Below, one piece after another: positions 54,421 through 64,000 of a DNA stretch of 64,000 nt. The notes under the pieces are model-generated. The model made no database searches and was not told where the DNA came from. It saw only the letters and a program-made list of their open reading frames with translations. Where the stretch lies: contig NZ_BBIV01000003.1 in the NCBI RefSeq assembly GCF_000730665.1, positions 22,759 to 86,758 on the forward strand. The letters are read 5' to 3'. Position numbers and translations under genes: made by a program. The number at the start of each line of letters is the position of its first letter. The first letter of the stretch is position 1. Source of the DNA: Pseudomonas plecoglossicida NBRC 103162 = DSM 15088 (lineage in GTDB: Bacteria; Pseudomonadota; Gammaproteobacteria; Pseudomonadales; Pseudomonadaceae).

Positions 54421-55800
54421 TCAGTCCAGTAGAGAAAGGGTGACCGGAGTCAGGTGGTTGTCCTCGACCCGCACCTGCAACTCGCCTTCGTTCAGGCGGG
54501 CAGTCAGGCGCTGGCCGTTGCGGGTCTGCGCGGCGCTGCGGATGGCTTGGCCACGTTCGTCGAGCAGGATGCTGTAGCCCCGCGCCAGGGTGGCCAGCGG
54601 GCTGACCACCTGCAAGGTCTGCAACTGCGCCTGAAAGCGCTGTCGGCGGTCCCTGAGCACTTCGCGCATGGCCCGCGGCAAGCGTTCGGCGAGGCTGTCC
54701 AGGCGCTGAGCCAGCAGTTTCAGGGTTCGGCCCGGATGCTGCGCAGCCAGTCGCGTGTCCAGGCGTGCCAGGCGCTCGTGGCGCTGGTTGAGGTTGAGCA
54801 TGAAGGCTCGGCGCAGGCGCATGTCCAGGTCGTCGAGGCGCTGGGCCTGTTGACGCAGGCGTTCGCCAGGATGGCGCAGGCGTCGGGCGAGCGAGTCCAC
54901 CCGCAGGCGGTCATGGCTCAGGCGGTTCTGCATGCGCAGCAGCAGGCGCCGCTGCAGGCTGTCCAGGCGTTGCTGCAGGCCACTGCTGTCGGGGGCCAGC
55001 AGCTCGGCGGCGGCCGAAGGCGTGGGGGCGCGCACGTCGGCCACGAAGTCGCTGATCGATACATCGGTTTCATGCCCCACGGCGCTGACGATCGGCGTCA
55101 CGCAGGCGGCCACCGCACGTGCCACGGCTTCTTCGTTGAAGCACGACAGGTCTTCCAGCGAACCGCCGCCACGGGCCAGGATCAGGGCATCGAAGCCAAG
55201 CCGGTCGGCCTGCTGCAAGGCACGGACGATCTGGTTGATCGCCTCGCGGCCCTGCACGGCGGTGGGAATCAGGTTCAGCTCGACCTGGGGGGCGCGGCGG
55301 CCGAACACGCTGATGATGTCGCGGATCACGGCGCCGGTGGGCGAGGTGATGATGCCGATGCGTCGTGGATGGGCGGGCAGCGGCTTCTTGCGTTCGGCGC
55401 TGAACAGGCCCTCGGCGCCGAGCTTTTCCTTCAATGCTTCGAAGGCCAGCCGCAGGGCGCCATCGCCGGCAGGTTCCACCGTGTCGAGGATCAGCTGGTA
55501 GTCGCCACGGCCTTCGAACAGCGAAACCTTGCCCCGTACCCGTACCGCCAAACCGTCGCGCAAGGCCTGGCGCACGCGGGTGGCGTTCTGGCGGAACAGC
55601 GCGCAACGCACCTGGGCACCGCTGTCCTTGAGGGTGAAGTACATGTGGCCGGAGGCCGGGCGGGCGAGGTTGGAAATCTCGCCTTCCACCCAGACGCTGC
55701 GGAACACGTCTTCCAGCAGCACCCGGGCGCGGCCGTTGAGCTGGCTGACGGTGAGGACCTCGCGGTCCAGGCCGAGTCGTTCGAAGGGGTCTTTGATCAT
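54421..55800 (-). CDS. xseA: Exodeoxyribonuclease VII large subunit
   Basis: Large subunit of ExoVII, which degrades single-stranded DNA in repair. An OB-fold domain is at about 18-115 (VWVEGEISNLARPASGHMYFTLKD). The catalytic domain begins near 130 (PRRIGIITSPTGAVIRDI) and includes ILARGGGSLEDL and VGHETDVSISDFVADVRAPTPSAAAE. A long Arg/Gln-rich coiled coil (about 280-400) follows. The start MIKDPFERLGLD gives 459 residues; in-frame ATGs up to 55821 are alternatives. Confidence 0.96.
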   Translation of the reverse strand: MIKDPFERLGLDREVLTVSQLNGRARVLLEDVFRSVWVEGEISNLARPASGHMYFTLKDSGAQVRCALFRQNATRVRQALRDGLAVRVRGKVSLFEGRGDYQLILDTVEPAGDGALRLAFEALKEKLGAEGLFSAERKKPLPAHPRRIGIITSPTGAVIRDIISVFGRRAPQVELNLIPTAVQGREAINQIVRALQQADRLGFDALILARGGGSLEDLSCFNEEAVARAVAACVTPIVSAVGHETDVSISDFVADVRAPTPSAAAELLAPDSSGLQQRLDSLQRRLLLRMQNRLSHDRLRVDSLARRLRHPGERLRQQAQRLDDLDMRLRRAFMLNLNQRHERLARLDTRLAAQHPGRTLKLLAQRLDSLAERLPRAMREVLRDRRQRFQAQLQTLQVVSPLATLARGYSILLDERGQAIRSAAQTRNGQRLTARLNEGELQVRVEDNHLTPVTLSLLD

Positions 55801-55845
55801 GGCGGGCATCATAAAGGACAAGGTGCCTGGTTGTCTGTCCCGGCC

Positions 55846-55902
55846 TCATCGCCGGCAAGCCGGCTTCCACAGCGCCGGCAGCGCTGCTTGCCGGCGATAG
55901 GG
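55846..55902. repeat. REP palindrome pair
   Basis: CTCATCGCCGGCAAGCCGGC and GCTTGCCGGCGATAGGG arms, 15-20 bp apart, between the LysR gene end and xseA. Confidence 0.88.
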
Positions 55903-55905
55903 CCC

Positions 55906-56784
55906 TCAGCCCTGCAGTGCAGCCAGAAACTGGCGCACCATCTGCCCCGCGTCCCGCCGGCAAGCCAGTGCCACGCTACTGTCACAGCCGCCTTCCAGCG
56001 CCACGAAGCTGACCGACGCCGGTGCGATGTCACGCATGCACGCCGGCAGCAACGCCACCCCGAACCCCGCCTGAATCAGTTGCAGTTGGGTGGTCTTGCG
56101 TGACACCACCTGCGCCGCCTGCGGGAAAAAGCCCGCACTCATGCACAAGGAAGCAGACAGGTAGCTCAGCCCACCGCGATCCCGGTGCGGGATGGATATG
56201 AAGCGTTCTTCGCGCAACTGCTGCAGCTTCACCTTCGCCGCCCCGGCCAGCGGGTGTTCGGCGGCGACTGCCAGCAGCAGCGGCTCACTGAACAGTTCAT
56301 GCAATACCACGCCTTCGTGCTGACGCAGCACCGGCAACCGCAACAGACCAATGTCCAGCCGGCCCGCGGCGATGTCCTCCAGTTGCCCCTCCGAAGACTG
56401 TTGCGCAATCGCCAGCGAAACCCCCGGGTTGTCGTGCAGGTAAGCACCCAGCCGCACCAGCAGCGTGCCGGTCAGGGGCACGGTGCTGGAATGGTTCACG
56501 CGCAAGCTGCCTTGCAGCCCGTCGCCGATGTCGCGCGTGACACGCTCGGCCTGTGCCAGGTCGGCCAGCAAGCGCCGGGCCCGCTCCATGAAGGCCTGGC
56601 CGGCCGGGGTCAGGTTTGGCAAGCGCGCGGTGCGCTCGAACAATGGCGTGCCCAGTTGCTGTTCAAGTGCCTTGATCTGTCGGCTCAATGCCGACTGGGC
56701 GATGTACAGTCGCTCGGCGGCGGCGCTGAAGCTGCCGCACTCGGCGATTTCGACGAAGTAACGCAGCTGGCGAATTGACGTCAT
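55906..56784 (-). CDS. LysR-family transcriptional regulator
   Basis: A 292-residue LysR regulator. The N-terminal winged helix (about 1-60, MTSIRQLRYFVEIAECGSFSAAAERL) is followed by a substrate-binding domain (about 90-290). It is transcribed divergently from the TauE-type transporter gene with a 97-bp gap, the usual layout for a regulator and its target. The effector is unknown. Confidence 0.93.
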   Translation of the reverse strand: MTSIRQLRYFVEIAECGSFSAAAERLYIAQSALSRQIKALEQQLGTPLFERTARLPNLTPAGQAFMERARRLLADLAQAERVTRDIGDGLQGSLRVNHSSTVPLTGTLLVRLGAYLHDNPGVSLAIAQQSSEGQLEDIAAGRLDIGLLRLPVLRQHEGVVLHELFSEPLLLAVAAEHPLAGAAKVKLQQLREERFISIPHRDRGGLSYLSASLCMSAGFFPQAAQVVSRKTTQLQLIQAGFGVALLPACMRDIAPASVSFVALEGGCDSSVALACRRDAGQMVRQFLAALQG

Positions 56785-56881
56785 GTCATGCCTTTTCGAG
56801 ATGAGTGTGGCGCTAAAGGCATATTAGTCGGCATGGCTCCTGGCTGGCTAATCTTCGCCTGACTTTCCCTGGAATCCCGCC

Positions 56882-57637
56882 ATGTTCGCTCAACTGTCCT
56901 ATTCCGGCCTTGACTGGCTGCCCATCCTGCTCGGTGTCGGCGTGGCCTACATCGTCTTCGGCATTGCCGGATTCGGCACCGCGCTGGTCGCAGGCCCGGT
57001 GCTGATCCACTTCATGCCACTGTCGCGCATCATCCCGCTGCTGGTGCTGCTGGATTTCGTCGCTGCCTTCGGCAACCTGCTACCGTCGCGTCGGGATGTG
57101 GTGCGTGGCGAGTTGCTGCGCCTGTTGCCGTGCATGGCCGTCGGCTGCACCCTGGGCGTGGTGTTTCTGTTGCGGCTCAAGTCCGATCTGCTGGTGCTGC
57201 TCATGGGCCTGTTCATCACCGCCTATGCACTCTATATGCTGGCGGTGAAAGTGCGCCCGGTCAGGCTGTCAGGTTTCTGGGTCGTACCGATGGGCACGAT
57301 GGGTGGCCTTTTCGGCGCACTGTTCGGCAGTGGCGGGTTTCTCTACGCCCTGTACCTGAGTGCGCGGCTGGAAGTGAAAGAACAAGTTCGCGCGACCCAG
57401 AGCGCGCTCATCAGTTGCAGCACCGTGGTGCGCCTGTCGTTGTTCCTGATCGCCGGGGTCTACACCGATACCCGCCTTCTGCTGCTCGCTGCCTGCCTCT
57501 TGCCGGTGATGTTCATCGGTCTGTGGATCGGCCGCCGGCTGATCCTGAAATTGTCCCGCGAAGCCTTCGTGCGGTTGATCACCTGGCTGGTGCTGGCCAG
57601 CGGCCTGGCGCTGATTGGTCGCTACCTGAGTGCCTGA
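56882..57637 (+). CDS. TauE/SafE-family membrane transporter
   Basis: A 251-residue inner-membrane protein of the TauE/SafE (DUF81) family, often linked to sulfite or sulfonate/organic anion export. About eight membrane segments are predicted. The family repeat is visible in GIAGFGTALVAGPVLIHF (about 28-45) and GTMGGLFGALFGSGGFLYALYL (about 138-160). It is the probable target of the divergent LysR regulator. Substrate is unassigned. Confidence 0.9.
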   Translation: MFAQLSYSGLDWLPILLGVGVAYIVFGIAGFGTALVAGPVLIHFMPLSRIIPLLVLLDFVAAFGNLLPSRRDVVRGELLRLLPCMAVGCTLGVVFLLRLKSDLLVLLMGLFITAYALYMLAVKVRPVRLSGFWVVPMGTMGGLFGALFGSGGFLYALYLSARLEVKEQVRATQSALISCSTVVRLSLFLIAGVYTDTRLLLLAACLLPVMFIGLWIGRRLILKLSREAFVRLITWLVLASGLALIGRYLSA

Positions 57638-57683
57638 GCGGTAGAATTGCGCCATTACCGCAATCCCCAGGCCCGTTTCGCCA

Positions 57684-58241
57684 ATGAACACCCAGAGCAT
57701 CATCGTTCCCAAGCTTTCCACCGTGCCGGTGCATGAGGCACGCGCCCGCGCCATTCTGCGCTGGCTGGTGCGCGAGAAAATCGTCGAAGAGCAACTGACC
57801 ACCTGCGGTCGCACCGGCAACCGCATGGGCCATGCCCTGGCCGCCGGTGCGCGCAAGATTGCGCTGCACCCGGAGAGGCTGCCGTTCGGCGGGCAGGTCA
57901 ATGGCCTGGAAGTGATGCTCAAGCGCTGCATCTACACGCCTACCGAAGGTTTCCTGGAAGAAGCCGGCTGCCCGGAGTGCCGGCGCGAGGTTGGCGAGCC
58001 GCTGTTCGAGAGCCTGGAAGAGTGGATGCCGGGGGTGAGCGACAACTTCACCTGCCCGCTGTGCGGCTTCGAGGACGACATCAATGGCTTCATCTACCTG
58101 CAGCCATGTGCCTTTTCCAACCTGGGATTCATCTTCAACAACTGGGGCGAGGCCGGTTTCACCCAGGCCTTTCTCGACAGCTTCGCCGACTGGCTCGACC
58201 AGCCAGTGACGGTGGTGCAGGTAAAACTGCCAGAACGCTGA
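57684..58241 (+). CDS. Conserved protein with two CxxC pairs, function unknown
   Basis: A 185-residue soluble protein. Two cysteine pairs, CPEC (about 96-99) and CPLC (about 120-123), suggest a zinc ribbon. The C-terminal half is rich in aromatic residues (NLGFIFNNWGEAGFTQAFLDSFADWLDQP). No signal peptide or membrane segment is seen. It lies 87 bp before guaB, with the guaB promoter between them. Similar Pseudomonas proteins are sometimes labelled sugar ABC transporter ATPases, but no ATPase motif is present here. I recognise no function. Confidence 0.85.
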   Translation: MNTQSIIVPKLSTVPVHEARARAILRWLVREKIVEEQLTTCGRTGNRMGHALAAGARKIALHPERLPFGGQVNGLEVMLKRCIYTPTEGFLEEAGCPECRREVGEPLFESLEEWMPGVSDNFTCPLCGFEDDINGFIYLQPCAFSNLGFIFNNWGEAGFTQAFLDSFADWLDQPVTVVQVKLPER

Positions 58242-58261
58242 CCGAAGGCCCTTATTTTGCA

Positions 58262-59798
<1,537 letters not shown>

Positions 59799-59817
59799 CG
59801 CCTCCAGCAGGTTAGCG

Positions 59818-59906
59818 ACAAGCTTCAAGCTACAAGCGGTAGTTGCCCTTCTGCAGCTGCCGCGTTTTCCCCGATCAACTTGCAGCTTGCGGCTTGACGC
59901 TTGCAA
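59818..59906. repeat. Inverted heptad-repeat arrays between guaB and guaA
   Basis: Three heptads of the form NCAAGCN (59818-59838) and four of the form CTTGNNN (59879-59906) in opposite orientation, 40 bp apart. This matches the arcC-arcB element in period, base pattern, arm orientation and arm spacing (39-40 bp), though here the copies have diverged. Confidence 0.8.
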
Positions 59907-59925
59907 CTGCATCAGAGATTGAGTC

Positions 59926-61503
59926 ATGGCCCTCGACATTCACGCTCACCGCATCCTGATCCTCGATTTCGGATCCCAGTACACCCAGTTGATCGCTCGC
60001 CGCGTTCGCGAGATCGGTGTCTACTGCGAGCTGCATCCGTTCGACATGGACGATGAAGCGATCCGCGAATTCAACCCGCGCGGCATCATCCTCGCCGGCG
60101 GCCCCGAGTCGGTCCACGAAGCCAACAGCCCGCGCGCCCCGCAGGCCGTGTTCGACCTGAACGTACCGCTGCTGGGCATCTGCTACGGCATGCAGACCAT
60201 GGCCGAGCAGATGGGCGGCAAGGTCGAAGGTTCCGACCTGCGCGAGTTCGGTTACGCCCGCGTCGACGTGGTCGGCAAGAGCCGCCTGCTCGACGGCATC
60301 GAAGACCATGTCGATGACGACGGCGTACTGGGCCTGGACGTGTGGATGAGCCACGGCGACAAGGTCACCCAGATGCCGGGCAACTTCCACGTGCTGGCCA
60401 GCACCCCGAGCTGCCCGATCGCCGGCATGTTCGACGATGCCCGCGGCTACTACGGCGTGCAGTTCCATCCGGAAGTGACCCACACCAAGCAGGGCGGTCG
60501 CATCCTGTCCCGCTTCGTGCAGGACATCTGTGGCTGTGAAGCCCTGTGGACGCCTTCCAACATCGTCGAAGACGCCATCGCCCAGGTGCGTGAGCAAGTC
60601 GGTTCGGCCAACGTCCTGCTCGGCCTGTCCGGCGGCGTCGACAGCTCCGTGGTTGCCGCGCTGCTGCACCGCGCCATCGGCGACCAGCTGACCTGCGTGT
60701 TCGTCGACAACGGCCTGCTGCGCCTGCACGAAGGCGACCAGGTGATGGCCATGTTCAAGGAGAACATGGGCGTCAAGGTGATCCGTGCCGATGCCGAGAA
60801 GCAGTTCCTCGACAACCTGGAAGGCGAAGCCGACCCCGAGAAGAAGCGCAAGATCATCGGCCGCACCTTCATCGACGTGTTCGACGCCGAAGCCAGCAAG
60901 CTGGACAACATCCAGTTCCTCGCCCAGGGCACCATCTACCCGGACGTGATCGAGTCGGCAGGCGCCAAGAGCGGCAAGGCCCACGTGATCAAGTCGCACC
61001 ACAACGTCGGCGGCCTGCCGGAGGAAATGAACCTCAAGCTGGTCGAGCCACTGCGTGAACTGTTCAAGGACGAAGTACGCAAGATCGGCCTGGAACTGGG
61101 CCTGCCTTACGACATGGTCTACCGCCACCCGTTCCCGGGCCCGGGCCTGGGCGTGCGTATCCTGGGTGAAGTGAAGAAGGAATACGCCGACATCCTGCGT
61201 CGTGCCGACCACATCTTCATCGAAGAGCTGCGCAAGGCCGACTGGTACCACAAGACCAGCCAGGCGTTCGTGGTATTCCAGCCGGTCAAGTCGGTCGGCG
61301 TCGTCGGCGACGGTCGTCGCTACGCCTGGGTCGTGGCCCTGCGTGCCGTCGAGACCGTGGACTTCATGACCGCGCGCTGGGCGCACCTGCCGTACGAACT
61401 GCTGGAGACCGTCAGCGGCCGTATCATCAACGAAATCGACGGCATCTCCCGCGTCACCTACGACGTGTCGAGCAAGCCGCCAGCCACCATCGAGTGGGAA
61501 TGA
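59926..61503 (+). CDS. guaA: GMP synthase (glutamine-hydrolysing)
   Basis: Aminates XMP to GMP using glutamine and ATP. The 525 residues have an N-terminal class I glutamine amidotransferase domain (about 1-205, catalytic Cys86 in GICYGMQ and the His/Glu pair in QFHPEV) and the ATP pyrophosphatase P-loop [11 protein letters not shown] (about 232-242), followed by the dimerisation domain. It is cotranscribed with guaB. Confidence 0.98.
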   Translation: MALDIHAHRILILDFGSQYTQLIARRVREIGVYCELHPFDMDDEAIREFNPRGIILAGGPESVHEANSPRAPQAVFDLNVPLLGICYGMQTMAEQMGGKVEGSDLREFGYARVDVVGKSRLLDGIEDHVDDDGVLGLDVWMSHGDKVTQMPGNFHVLASTPSCPIAGMFDDARGYYGVQFHPEVTHTKQGGRILSRFVQDICGCEALWTPSNIVEDAIAQVREQVGSANVLLGLSGGVDSSVVAALLHRAIGDQLTCVFVDNGLLRLHEGDQVMAMFKENMGVKVIRADAEKQFLDNLEGEADPEKKRKIIGRTFIDVFDAEASKLDNIQFLAQGTIYPDVIESAGAKSGKAHVIKSHHNVGGLPEEMNLKLVEPLRELFKDEVRKIGLELGLPYDMVYRHPFPGPGLGVRILGEVKKEYADILRRADHIFIEELRKADWYHKTSQAFVVFQPVKSVGVVGDGRRYAWVVALRAVETVDFMTARWAHLPYELLETVSGRIINEIDGISRVTYDVSSKPPATIEWE

Positions 61504-61511
61504 GTTGAGCC

Positions 61512-61537
61512 ACAAGGGCGCCGCAAGGCGCCCTTGT
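61512..61537 (+). terminator. Terminator-like hairpin after guaA
   Basis: ACAAGGGCGCC/GGCGCCCTTGT, an 11-bp perfect stem with a GCAA tetraloop, 8 bp after the guaA stop. No T-run follows. It also lies just after the end of the convergent frameshifted gene. Confidence 0.75.
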
Positions 61538-61566
61538 CGTATCCGGTTGCAAGGTATACTCGCCGT

Positions 61567-61961
61567 TCAAGGGCGGGTGTAGCGCAAGCCGCGGCGCGAC
61601 AGGGCGTCGCGCAACTGAGCTAGGCCATCCACATGGCGCCCGCTGATCCATGGCCAGTCAGGCTTGTCGATATGGAGATAACGCCCGTCCTCGCGCACCC
61701 GGGTGTATTTCAATTGCCCGTTGTTGCTGCGATGCACCAGGCTCAACTGAAACCGCTGAAAGTCCGTGGGCTGCTTTCGGCGGTGTTGAAGCGGTTGAGA
61801 TGGACCTGATCAGGATCCAGCTGCGCCTGTTGGCGCTTGATCAGGATGGACATAGCGGTTTCGCGCGCCATCTGGCGCATGTCCGGGCAGGCGGCAACCA
61901 GCGGCGAGGCCATGGTCCGAAGCTGCTGGAGGGTTTGTTGTTGCGCTGGGGAGAAGTCCAT
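61567..61961 (-). pseudogene. Frameshifted small gene (resembles DUF6543/dermonecrotic-toxin-type N-terminal motif)
   Basis: The first frame begins MDFSPAQQQTLQQLRTMAS and reads through ILIKRQQAQLDPDQVHLNRFNTAES before hitting a stop at 61743. The next frame continues naturally (TDFQRFQLSLVHRSNNGQ, then YLHIDKPDWPWISGRH) to a stop at 61567. Adding one base near 61770, where the run AGCCCACGG lies, restores a single frame of about 131 codons, so a one-base deletion (or sequencing error) is the simplest reading. The LDPDQVHLNRF stretch is like that of Pseudomonas DUF6543 proteins, a resemblance made from memory. It is convergent with guaA. Confidence 0.6.
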
Positions 61962-62157
61962 GGCATTTGCTCGACGAGGGAAAGTCGCCGAGCCTGCATC
62001 GGCAGAGGGGCCTGGTAGAGGTAGATATTGCTTTGTGGTGAAAGTACTGCGACAACACTTCACTTAATATTTCCCATTTGCAGGTGTATCGTATTCGCCC
62101 TTCATCGCCGGCCGCTGCTGGCAGACTGATTGCGCAGAACACGAGGTACCTGCACCG

Positions 62158-63540
62158 ATGTCCTTCACTCGTCGACAAATGCTCAAGGGCCTGACTGGCC
62201 TCGCTGTGGTAGGCCTGGGCGCCGGAGGCGCGGCGCGCTACTGGCTGGGCAAGGTCGAGGACGAGAATGCCGGGCATGACTACGAGCTGATTGCCGCGCC
62301 GCTGGACGTGGAGCTGGTGCCCGGTTTCAAGACCGAGGCCTGGGCGTTTGGCCCGTCGGCGCCGGGCACCGAACTGCGGGTACGCCAGGGCACTTGGCTG
62401 CGGGTGCGCTTCATCAACCATCTGCCGGTCGAGACCACCATTCACTGGCACGGCATCCGCCTGCCGCTGGAAATGGATGGCGTGCCTTACGTGTCGCAAC
62501 TGCCGGTCAAGCCGGGCGAGTATTTCGACTACAAGTTCCGCGTGCCGGATGCCGGCAGCTACTGGTACCACCCGCACGTCAGCAGCTCGGAAGAGCTCGG
62601 CCGCGGCCTGGTCGGGCCGCTGATCGTCGAGGAGCGCGAGCCCACCGGTTTCCTCCATGAACGCACCATGAGCCTGAAGAACTGGCATGTGGATGAGCAG
62701 GGCGCCTGGCTGCCATTCAGCATCCCCCGCGAAGCTGCGCGTAACGGCACCGCCGGGCGGCTGATCACCATCAACGGCCAGGCCGACTCGGTCACCGAGC
62801 TACCGGCCGGGCAAGTGGTGCGTCTGCGTCTGCTGAACCTGGACAATACCTGGACCTACCGCCTCAACCTCAAGGGCAACTGCGAGGCAAAGATCTACGC
62901 CCTCGACGGCAACCCGGTGACCCCCCGGCCGATGGACGACGACTACTGGCTGGGGCCAGGCATGCGCATCTGCCTGGCGATTCGCATTCCCGAGGCAGGC
63001 GAGGAAATCTCCTTGCGTGATGGCTTCGTGCGTCTGGGCACCCTGCGTTCGGTAGCCGGCAACGACGCGCCGAGCGACTGGCCGCCGGCACTGCCGCCCA
63101 ACCCGGTAGCCGAGCCAGACCTGGAGAATGCCGAGAAGCTGAACTTCAATTTCGAATGGGTCGGCAAGGTCTCGGTGAACACCGAGAATGGTAAGCCGCC
63201 AAGCCTGTGGCAGATCAACGGCCAGGCCTGGGACATCACCGACAAGACCTGCGCCGACCGCCCGATCGCCACGTTGCAGAAGGGCAAGAGCTACATCCTC
63301 GAGCTGAAGAACATGACCCAGTACCAGCACCCGATCCACTTGCATGGCATGAGTTTCAAGGTGATCGCCTCCAATCGCCGTGAAATCGTCGAGCCGTGGT
63401 TCACCGACACCTACCTGCTGGGCAAGAACGAGCGCGCCCAGGTGGCACTGGTGGCGGATAACCCGGGGACCTGGATGTTCCACTGCCATGTCATCGACCA
63501 CATGGAAACCGGCCTGATGGCCGCGATCGCGGTGGTCTGA
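62158..63540 (+). CDS. Multicopper oxidase, Tat-exported
   Basis: A 460-residue copper oxidase expected in the periplasm. The N-terminus SFTRRQMLKGLTG fits a twin-arginine signal, with a hydrophobic stretch to about 28. Copper motifs are complete: HWHG (96-99), HPH (138-140), HPIHLHG (391-397) and HCHVIDHMETG (442-452), giving type 1, 2 and 3 sites. The axial type 1 position appears to be Met450. The substrate could be Cu(I), a phenolic or Mn(II), and is not shown. Its stop overlaps the tadA start (TGATG). Confidence 0.92.
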   Translation: MSFTRRQMLKGLTGLAVVGLGAGGAARYWLGKVEDENAGHDYELIAAPLDVELVPGFKTEAWAFGPSAPGTELRVRQGTWLRVRFINHLPVETTIHWHGIRLPLEMDGVPYVSQLPVKPGEYFDYKFRVPDAGSYWYHPHVSSSEELGRGLVGPLIVEEREPTGFLHERTMSLKNWHVDEQGAWLPFSIPREAARNGTAGRLITINGQADSVTELPAGQVVRLRLLNLDNTWTYRLNLKGNCEAKIYALDGNPVTPRPMDDDYWLGPGMRICLAIRIPEAGEEISLRDGFVRLGTLRSVAGNDAPSDWPPALPPNPVAEPDLENAEKLNFNFEWVGKVSVNTENGKPPSLWQINGQAWDITDKTCADRPIATLQKGKSYILELKNMTQYQHPIHLHGMSFKVIASNRREIVEPWFTDTYLLGKNERAQVALVADNPGTWMFHCHVIDHMETGLMAAIAVV

Positions 63541-64000
63541 TGCGCCCGCAGATCGTCGATCGCAGCCGCGATCAGGAATTCATGCGCCTGGCCCTGGCCT
63601 TGGCAGCCGAGGGTGCCGCGCTGGGCGAGGTGCCGGTGGGCGCGGTGCTGGTGCAGCATGGCCAGGTGATCGGGCAGGGCTTCAACCGGCCGATCATCGA
63701 CAGCGACCCCAGCGCCCATGCCGAGATGGTGGCGATCCGTGCGGCGGCGAAGTCCGCCAGCAATTACCGGCTGCCGGGTAGCACCCTGTATGTGACGCTG
63801 GAGCCCTGCAGCATGTGCGCCGGCTTGATCGTGCATTCACGGGTGGCACGGGTGGTGTACGGGGCGCTGGAGCCCAAGGCGGGGATCGTGCAGAGCCAGG
63901 GACAGTTCTTCAGCCAGGGCTTTCTGAATCATCGGGTGATGTTCGAGGGTGGCGTGCTGGCCGAGCAATGCGGGCAGATCCTGAGCGAGTTCTTCAAGGC
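63540..64000 (+). CDS. tadA: tRNA-specific adenosine deaminase, 3' end outside window
   Basis: Converts adenosine 34 of tRNA-Arg to inosine. The 153 residues present cover almost the whole protein. The start MRPQIVDRSRDQEFMRLAL overlaps the preceding stop codon. Zinc deaminase motifs are intact: HAEMVAI (catalytic Glu) and PCSMC (zinc cysteines). The frame is open to the window edge. Confidence 0.95.
   Translation, partial: MRPQIVDRSRDQEFMRLALALAAEGAALGEVPVGAVLVQHGQVIGQGFNRPIIDSDPSAHAEMVAIRAAAKSASNYRLPGSTLYVTLEPCSMCAGLIVHSRVARVVYGALEPKAGIVQSQGQFFSQGFLNHRVMFEGGVLAEQCGQILSEFFK

Noticed and set aside
61650..62018. Plus-strand open frame of 122 codons after guaA
   Set aside because: It is antisense to the frameshifted minus-strand gene, whose sequence looks protein-like in both pieces.

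Overview
The window is a 64 kb stretch of chromosome from a Pseudomonas putida-group bacterium. The evidence is GC-rich housekeeping genes in a recognisable P. putida order (valS, holC, pepA, lptFG, a glycine-cleavage operon, arcDABC, a glucose / Entner-Doudoroff cluster, leuA, xseA, guaBA, tadA), abundant Pseudomonas-type REP palindromes, and Pseudomonas-specific regulators (GcsR-like, HexR, GltR/GtrS, a probable Anr site). Both ends are cut: valS runs off the left end and tadA off the right end. I see no rRNA, tRNA, CRISPR array, prophage or insertion sequence.

Layout. 1-4.8 kb, minus strand: valS, a small unknown gene, holC, pepA. 5.0-7.2 kb, plus strand: lptF and lptG. 7.3-14.4 kb, minus strand: an RDD membrane protein, cspA, then gcvH-gcvP-sdaA-gcvT (read right to left). 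A sigma-54 promoter and three 18-bp enhancer-like sites lie upstream of gcvH, and the matching TyrR-family sigma-54 activator (gcsR-like) sits nearby at 18.5-20 kb. Between them an AT-richer segment (about 14.7-17.2 kb) carries an S-type pyocin / colicin E-like HNH DNase bacteriocin and its immunity gene, the clearest accessory cargo in the window. gltS follows.

20.1-25.4 kb: the arginine deiminase operon arcD-arcA-arcB-arcC plus a small DUF5064-like gene, preceded by an Anr-type box placed 41.5 bp before the predicted start point. A divergent second ArcD paralogue follows. 27.3-32.8 kb: a Fur-box-headed heme/iron uptake locus (ECF sigma, FecR anti-sigma, STN-type TonB receptor, heme oxygenase, DUF454 protein).

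32.9-51.4 kb: the glucose catabolism region (gap, edd, glk, gltR-gtrS, a mannose isomerase/AGE-family gene, gtsABCD, oprB, yeaD-like mutarotase, hexR, zwf, pgl, eda). HexR-type boxes lie between gap and edd and upstream of zwf. The AGE-family gene and gtsA share an aligned 70-bp promoter module with a TGTCACC-N4-GRTGACA palindrome. Together these genes import glucose through OprB and GtsABCD, phosphorylate it with Glk, and take it through Zwf, Pgl, Edd and Eda to pyruvate and glyceraldehyde-3-phosphate.

51.5-64 kb: leuA with a possible leucine-rich leader peptide, an M23 peptidase, xseA, a LysR regulator divergent from a TauE-type transporter, a cysteine-pair hypothetical protein, guaB-guaA, a one-base-frameshifted small gene, a Tat-signal multicopper oxidase and tadA.

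Most of the window is ordinary core genome. The points of interest are the bacteriocin module beside the gcv enhancer, the shared sugar-promoter palindrome, inverted heptad-repeat arrays between arcC/arcB and guaB/guaA, the leuA leader, and the frameshifted gene.
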